A program made the position numbers and the translations under genes. From Bodo saltans (taxonomy: Eukaryota > Euglenozoa > Kinetoplastea > Eubodonida > Bodonidae), in the NCBI GenBank assembly GCA_001460835.1, contig CYKH01000493.1:12521-76520 (forward strand): DNA of 64,000 bases. The letters are read 5' to 3'. A model generated the notes under the pieces. It saw only the letters and a list, made by a program, of their open reading frames with translations, was not told the DNA's origin and searched no databases. Position 1 is the stretch's first letter. Every line of letters begins with the position of its first letter. Below, piece after piece: positions 59,979-64,000 of this stretch.

Positions 59979-60056
59979 TCGCACAAACGAAGATGCGAAG
60001 GCTTCGAAGTTGTCAAGCAGGAGCTGTCAAAAGAAATCTTGAGCCTCAGGAGAACA

Positions 60057-60608
60057 ATGCTTCGCCAAGAACCTGCGATTATGGAGGGGAACTTTCTGAC
60101 ACTGGACGTCATGATGCTCCTATGTGGCGGCTCGGCCACAACGGCCGCACTGACCGACGCTGCATTGAAGGAACGGATGGAGGAAACTCTGGAAATATTC
60201 GTGACGGATGTAGATGCACAGAAGTCAGTCTCAGAAGACCGCTTTCAACGTTCCCTTGATCGCATAGGTGATCTTAAAGCTCGTCTTGCCGAAGCAGAGC
60301 AGCGAGTTGTGCGGGTGGGTAAGCGCATGCAGGAGCAAGACGATCGATATCGGAGAGAGGCGACAACAATGGAAAGAAAGCAGAGAGACTTGAGGCAGCG
60401 CATCGCTGAGCTCGAACAGAAACTGCAAACAGACAAAGCGGCGTGGGTCGCGTTGGAGCGGGAGTTGGAGAACGTGAAGGGTGATAAGGAGGCGCTGATC
60501 CAAGCGATTGAGCTCGCCGAAGCCAAAACAAAACAACAGCGCCAAGAGTTGTACGTTCACATTGCCACTATCTCTCTCGTCAACGACCGCCTTGTCTTCT
60601 TCATGTGA
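60057..60608 (+). CDS. Coiled-coil segment, possibly the 5' part of the next gene
   Basis: About 183 residues from MLRQEPAIMEGNFLTLDVMM. A long coiled coil (DRIGDLKARLAEAEQRVVRV, KQRDLRQRIAELEQKLQTDK, AKTKQQRQEL) follows a short ordered start. In the same frame upstream, FEVVKQELSKEILSLRRTM also looks coding, so the start is uncertain. After QRQEL the sequence loses coding character and stops at 60606-60608. Coding resumes in the same frame near 60678, two stops later. The same frame and continuing helix suggest one gene. Confidence 0.5.
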   Translation: MLRQEPAIMEGNFLTLDVMMLLCGGSATTAALTDAALKERMEETLEIFVTDVDAQKSVSEDRFQRSLDRIGDLKARLAEAEQRVVRVGKRMQEQDDRYRREATTMERKQRDLRQRIAELEQKLQTDKAAWVALERELENVKGDKEALIQAIELAEAKTKQQRQELYVHIATISLVNDRLVFFM

Positions 60609-60710
60609 CGGTCGAAGGTTTGACTGGGGCTGGGAAATCTGCAGCTAGAACACTACGTTTAGCGGTTGTCGCCACAGTGGTGGCTGGACTCGCAAGAGAC
60701 GCTCGATCGA

Positions 60711-63700
60711 ATGTTGCTTGTGACGCAGCGCCCTGATGATCCCAGCAAGCTGACTGCGCAAGAGAACTTAGCGGACCATTGCGATAACCTTCGCAAAGAT
60801 GTCCGGGCGTGGAAGGCAGTGGCACTGGATTCCGGCCTGCAGCTTCAACTGAAATCCGCTGAGAAAAGTCTGTTGGAAGAAGATTTGCTGCGCGTGATTG
60901 GCTTCTCCAAAGACAACAACCTCCCAGTTCCCCTCGATTTAGTCAAGTCGAGAGTTGAGGCTGAGCACATCAACGCCTTCGATGACAACACAAACTTCAA
61001 AGAGATTTGCCGCACGTTGCGCACAGATGCCAAAGTCGCCTCAAAAAGATTGTATGAAGTCCGTCTTCGAATGCAAACCATCGTGCCCCTCGCAGAGCGC
61101 ACTGCTAAGGGTGAAACGGTCGATGAACGGGAAGACGAAAAACGTAGACAACTCAAGAACTCCGCTGCCTACGCACGCGGTGCTGTTGGTGGTGAGGGCA
61201 ACGACAAAGTTGAGCGTGATGAGCTTGGGACGATGCTGGAGGAAGTCAACCGCACTGAGAAGGTAGAGGCCAGCATGCGCACGCTCCTACTGGACAATGC
61301 AAAAACAATCAGGCAGCTTACCGTAGACAAACAGACGGCGGAAAAGAGCAAGGTGCAGGAACGCATCCAGTGGGTTGATCAATGGGTAAAGCTTCTCGGT
61401 CAACTTCCTGCGCAAGTGACGGAGCAACTCAACCTTGATGGGCTGCAAGCACTTGAGGAGAGTGACATTGTGTTGGACGAGTTCAAGCGGATTAAAGTGG
61501 AGTACAAAGATGCGGTCGATGAGGAGAAGCGTGCCTTCCAACAGCACTGCGACGACGAACGCAAGAAGCTTCAAACGATAGCCAAGGAAATAGAACTCGC
61601 CAAGGTGGAACTCGCCCATGAGAGGAAGGCGTTGGCCACGGCAGCGGCCAATGCTCCATCGGCGGGTGGAGGCTTCGGCTCGTTCCGACGCAAGAGTTCC
61701 TTTGGTGGCGGTGGGAAGAGTGAGGATGAGCTTCATCGCTCCCCTGGGCACATTTCTCTTTCGGAAGATTACAGCAACTGGAAGGCCCCAGTCGTCACCT
61801 CTGACATGGAGGTGCAGACAGACACGAAAACCTTTACTGAGGGAGAGACCACCACCGATGATCCCCTGCTGTACCACCGGTTGTACACAAGCAAGGATGT
61901 AGAGACGGTGCGGGTGCGGTACGAGGAGCGCGGCTTCCAGGCACACGTAGTTGGTACCGACGCGGAAACCATGTGTGAACTTGCACCAAAGTTCGACCGT
62001 GAGGTTGCCGATGAGCTCTTTGCCTCCATAGGGCAACTGTTTCAGAAACCTGAACACGACCGTTCATTAGAGTACCGGCAGTCGCCACCGAGGTGCGGCA
62101 GTCCAGCCTTTCCTCGCCGATTTTTATGCCCATCATGCGGGGAAAGCATCGCACAAGTGCGGCCTGCAGGAAAGATGCCATCCCGAGAATCTCAAACAGA
62201 TCCGATGCGAAGAAAGAGTTCCGTTGCCGCACCTCTACCACCACCACGACGTCCTTCCGTTGCTGTTGTGGTACCACCGCCACCACCAAGTTACTTCCAC
62301 GTCTTCGAAGCGCTCTATCCAAGCACTCTCTCTGAAGAGGAGCGTTTGTTCGTTGGTCGCCAAGTAAAAAACGCGGTGGAGCGGCATCATGGAGTGGTCC
62401 AGGCGTCTATTAGCGATGAAGTCGAAGGCTGCTTCCATCTGGCCACCTTTGCCTCTGCTGTGGATGCCATCAACTGTGCGACCTCGCTTCACGAGTACCA
62501 GCGAGAAACACCGTCAAGCAGCACGCTGGCTGCTTCTTCTCCCAGGGCTGATTGCATGTCGCTCTCCACGTCCCTCACACAGACACCTCGCCCAGCAGAC
62601 GCACCACTGCCTCCTCATGAAGCTGCATCGGTGCGTCGTGGTGGACAGATTCATATGTGGCCTCGCACGAGAAACGGCATCTCATCGATGTCTGCTGAGG
62701 TGGCCGCTAAGATATGCGCTGGGGCTCACGCCGGAGAGACACTGTGCTCTACGGAAGCAGCGCTGTCCACAGCTGTGACTGCGGCCCCCATTGCCAGCAA
62801 TTACTCTTGCGTTAAGCGATGCCTCGATGCCGCTGGTGATGATGTGTGGAGCATCGTGGCCAGCATTCATGCGGATCGACGTGATGACTTCAAGGCGCTA
62901 CCGCACGTCGATGGCCCTGTGGAGAAGGGTAGGGCACGACTCTTGTCACTCAGTGTTCACAACGCACCCAGCAAAGCGGTGAGGCGGCGCAGCACGTCCG
63001 CTGCGGGCTCTACGTTTGTTGATGTCTTTGGCGGAACAGGTACCCCTGAGCCTGCAGCTGACATTGACTTCCCTGCACAAGAGGAAGACGAGGAGGAAGA
63101 AGATGATGACTGGTGTTTGACGGCCAGAGGAGCTACCCACACAGCAAACTCTGAAGCACAGACGAACCCAGTTGTGATTGTTGCGGATGAAGACTTTCAT
63201 GCAATGAGGGCCGGTGGCTCTCGTGCCAGCACACCCAATAATGGTGTGGGGATGGGGAGGCCAAGTCTCTCGGCGACGTCGCTTCGTGCCAAGCCATCGA
63301 GCGCAACTCTGCGCAACCGCCCTTCCACTGCTGGTATCAAAAAACTAGGGGATGCCCTCTGCACACCAATCCGTAACGATCACTACACCGACACGCTGCT
63401 GGACCTGTGGTGCGCTATTGACCCTTTTGTTCCCACAGAGGCGAAGGTAGCACCGCAGCGTGCCTTCTCTGCAGATGAGGTTACGCTTGTGCCGCTCCTT
63501 TCTGCACTGCTATCGACCCTTTTGTTCCCACAGAGGCGAAGGTAGCACCCCAACGTGCCTTCTCTGCAGATGAGGTGACGCTTGTGCCGCTCCTTTCTGC
63601 GCTCTCTGCACTGGTCAACCTGCGAGCACTTATAGGCCTGAAGGAAAGCGACACAGAACAGTTGCTCAAGGTGAATTGTATCACCGGACTGCAAGCTATT

Positions 63701-64000
63701 TTCCAAGACTTGCAGCTCACCGATTTTACATTACCAGTGAAGATCCCGTTCACTGTGGCGGTGCGCACGCCGGGAACGAGTCAGTTCGCGTCCCACGTCA
63801 CCGCACCACTGCTGAGCAGCACTGCCATTTCTGATGCGTTCCGACCGATTCTTCATATTCTCAGCAGAGCGTTGTCGACTCCCGGTGCACCCGGAGGCCG
63901 AGGACTAACGTCGCTTACCGTTGGGTCACGGCCCCCAACGCCCACGGAGGCTGTGGTGGAGGCCACCAAGGCAAGTCAACAAATTCACGCCAAAGTGGTG
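60711..64000 (+). CDS. Large coiled-coil protein with degenerate cyclase-like region (runs off the window)
   Basis: The N-terminal 320 residues are charged coiled coil (LDLVKSRVEAEHINAFDD, EKRAFQQHCDDERKKLQTIA). A Gly/Ser linker and three xQTD/N motifs follow (MEVQTDTKT, RESQTDPMR, NSEAQTNPV), resembling dynein light-chain LC8 sites. A stretch from YFHVFEALYPSTLSEEERLF through RHHGVVQASISDEVEGCFHL, SAVDAINCATSLHEYQRE and MSAEVAAKICAGAHAGETLC follows the order of a class III nucleotide cyclase but lacks its metal-binding aspartates, so it is probably non-catalytic. An acidic loop and a Ser/Ala-rich region come next. A 95-bp duplication at 63421-63610 shifts the frame (first reading stops at 63545); in the second copy's frame coding continues (LVNLRALIGLKESDTEQLLK) to the window edge. 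Coding sequence may begin before the ATG at 60711. Confidence 0.6.
63421..63610 (+). repeat. 95-bp direct tandem duplication (2 copies, diverged)
   Basis: Copy 1 starts at about 63421 and copy 2 at 63516, head to tail. Several differences are visible (CCGCAG/CCCCAA, GTT/GTG, GCA/GCG). It lies within the last gene and shifts the frame. Confidence 0.85.

Noticed and set aside
1-64000. tRNA, rRNA, snoRNA, spliced-leader RNA, retroelement or virus-derived sequence
   Set aside because: Looked for by eye in the spacers; nothing convincing was seen. A covariance-model scan would be needed for small RNAs.

Overview
This window looks like nuclear DNA of a kinetoplastid flagellate, most likely a free-living bodonid such as Bodo saltans (the species name is inference). 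Every recognisable gene lies on the + strand. No gene has a convincing spliceosomal intron. Intergenic spacers are short (about 100-400 bases), and many start codons sit just after a pyrimidine-rich tract ending in AG, which is the layout of a polycistronic, trans-spliced directional gene cluster. No tRNA, rRNA, transposon or strand-switch region was recognised.

Layout. 1-8.6 kb: two adjacent four-helix membrane proteins with an aromatic OCRE-like tail, two small unknown proteins, autophagy protein ATG16, Golgi tether subunit COG8 and a frame-broken unknown gene. 8.8-22.9 kb: a secreted or lumenal protein and a complete single-headed axonemal dynein heavy chain. 23-31 kb: ribosomal protein eL14, a hypothetical protein, malate dehydrogenase, a small mitochondrial-looking protein, an IQ-motif protein, an F-box protein and a bacterial-type diaminopimelate decarboxylase. 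31-44 kb: a TRAIP-like RING protein, a large IQ protein split by a gap, a TBC1D5-like RabGAP, a coiled-coil protein, two tandem ATG12-like ubiquitin-fold proteins and a UPF0301/AlgH protein. 44.4-48.8 kb: DNA topoisomerase II. 48.9-51.9 kb: a decayed stretch with an LRR relic, a broken protein kinase and a stray copy of the topoisomerase II tail. 52-64 kb: a ubiquitin-fold protein, a TPR protein cut by a gap, a cullin, eIF2B epsilon, then a chain of same-frame coding segments leading into a large coiled-coil protein with a degenerate nucleotide-cyclase-like region that runs off the right edge.

Themes: flagellum (dynein, IQ and coiled-coil proteins), ubiquitin-like conjugation and autophagy (ATG16, two ATG12-like proteins, RING, F-box, cullin), and membrane traffic (COG8, TBC1D5-like).

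The most striking structural feature is a set of about ten short direct tandem duplications, most inside genes and most of a length that breaks the reading frame. Three have A or T homopolymers at the joint, and two 300-N gaps lie among them. Some are probably assembly or haplotype-merge artefacts, so frame breaks here should not be read as pseudogenes without read-level checks.
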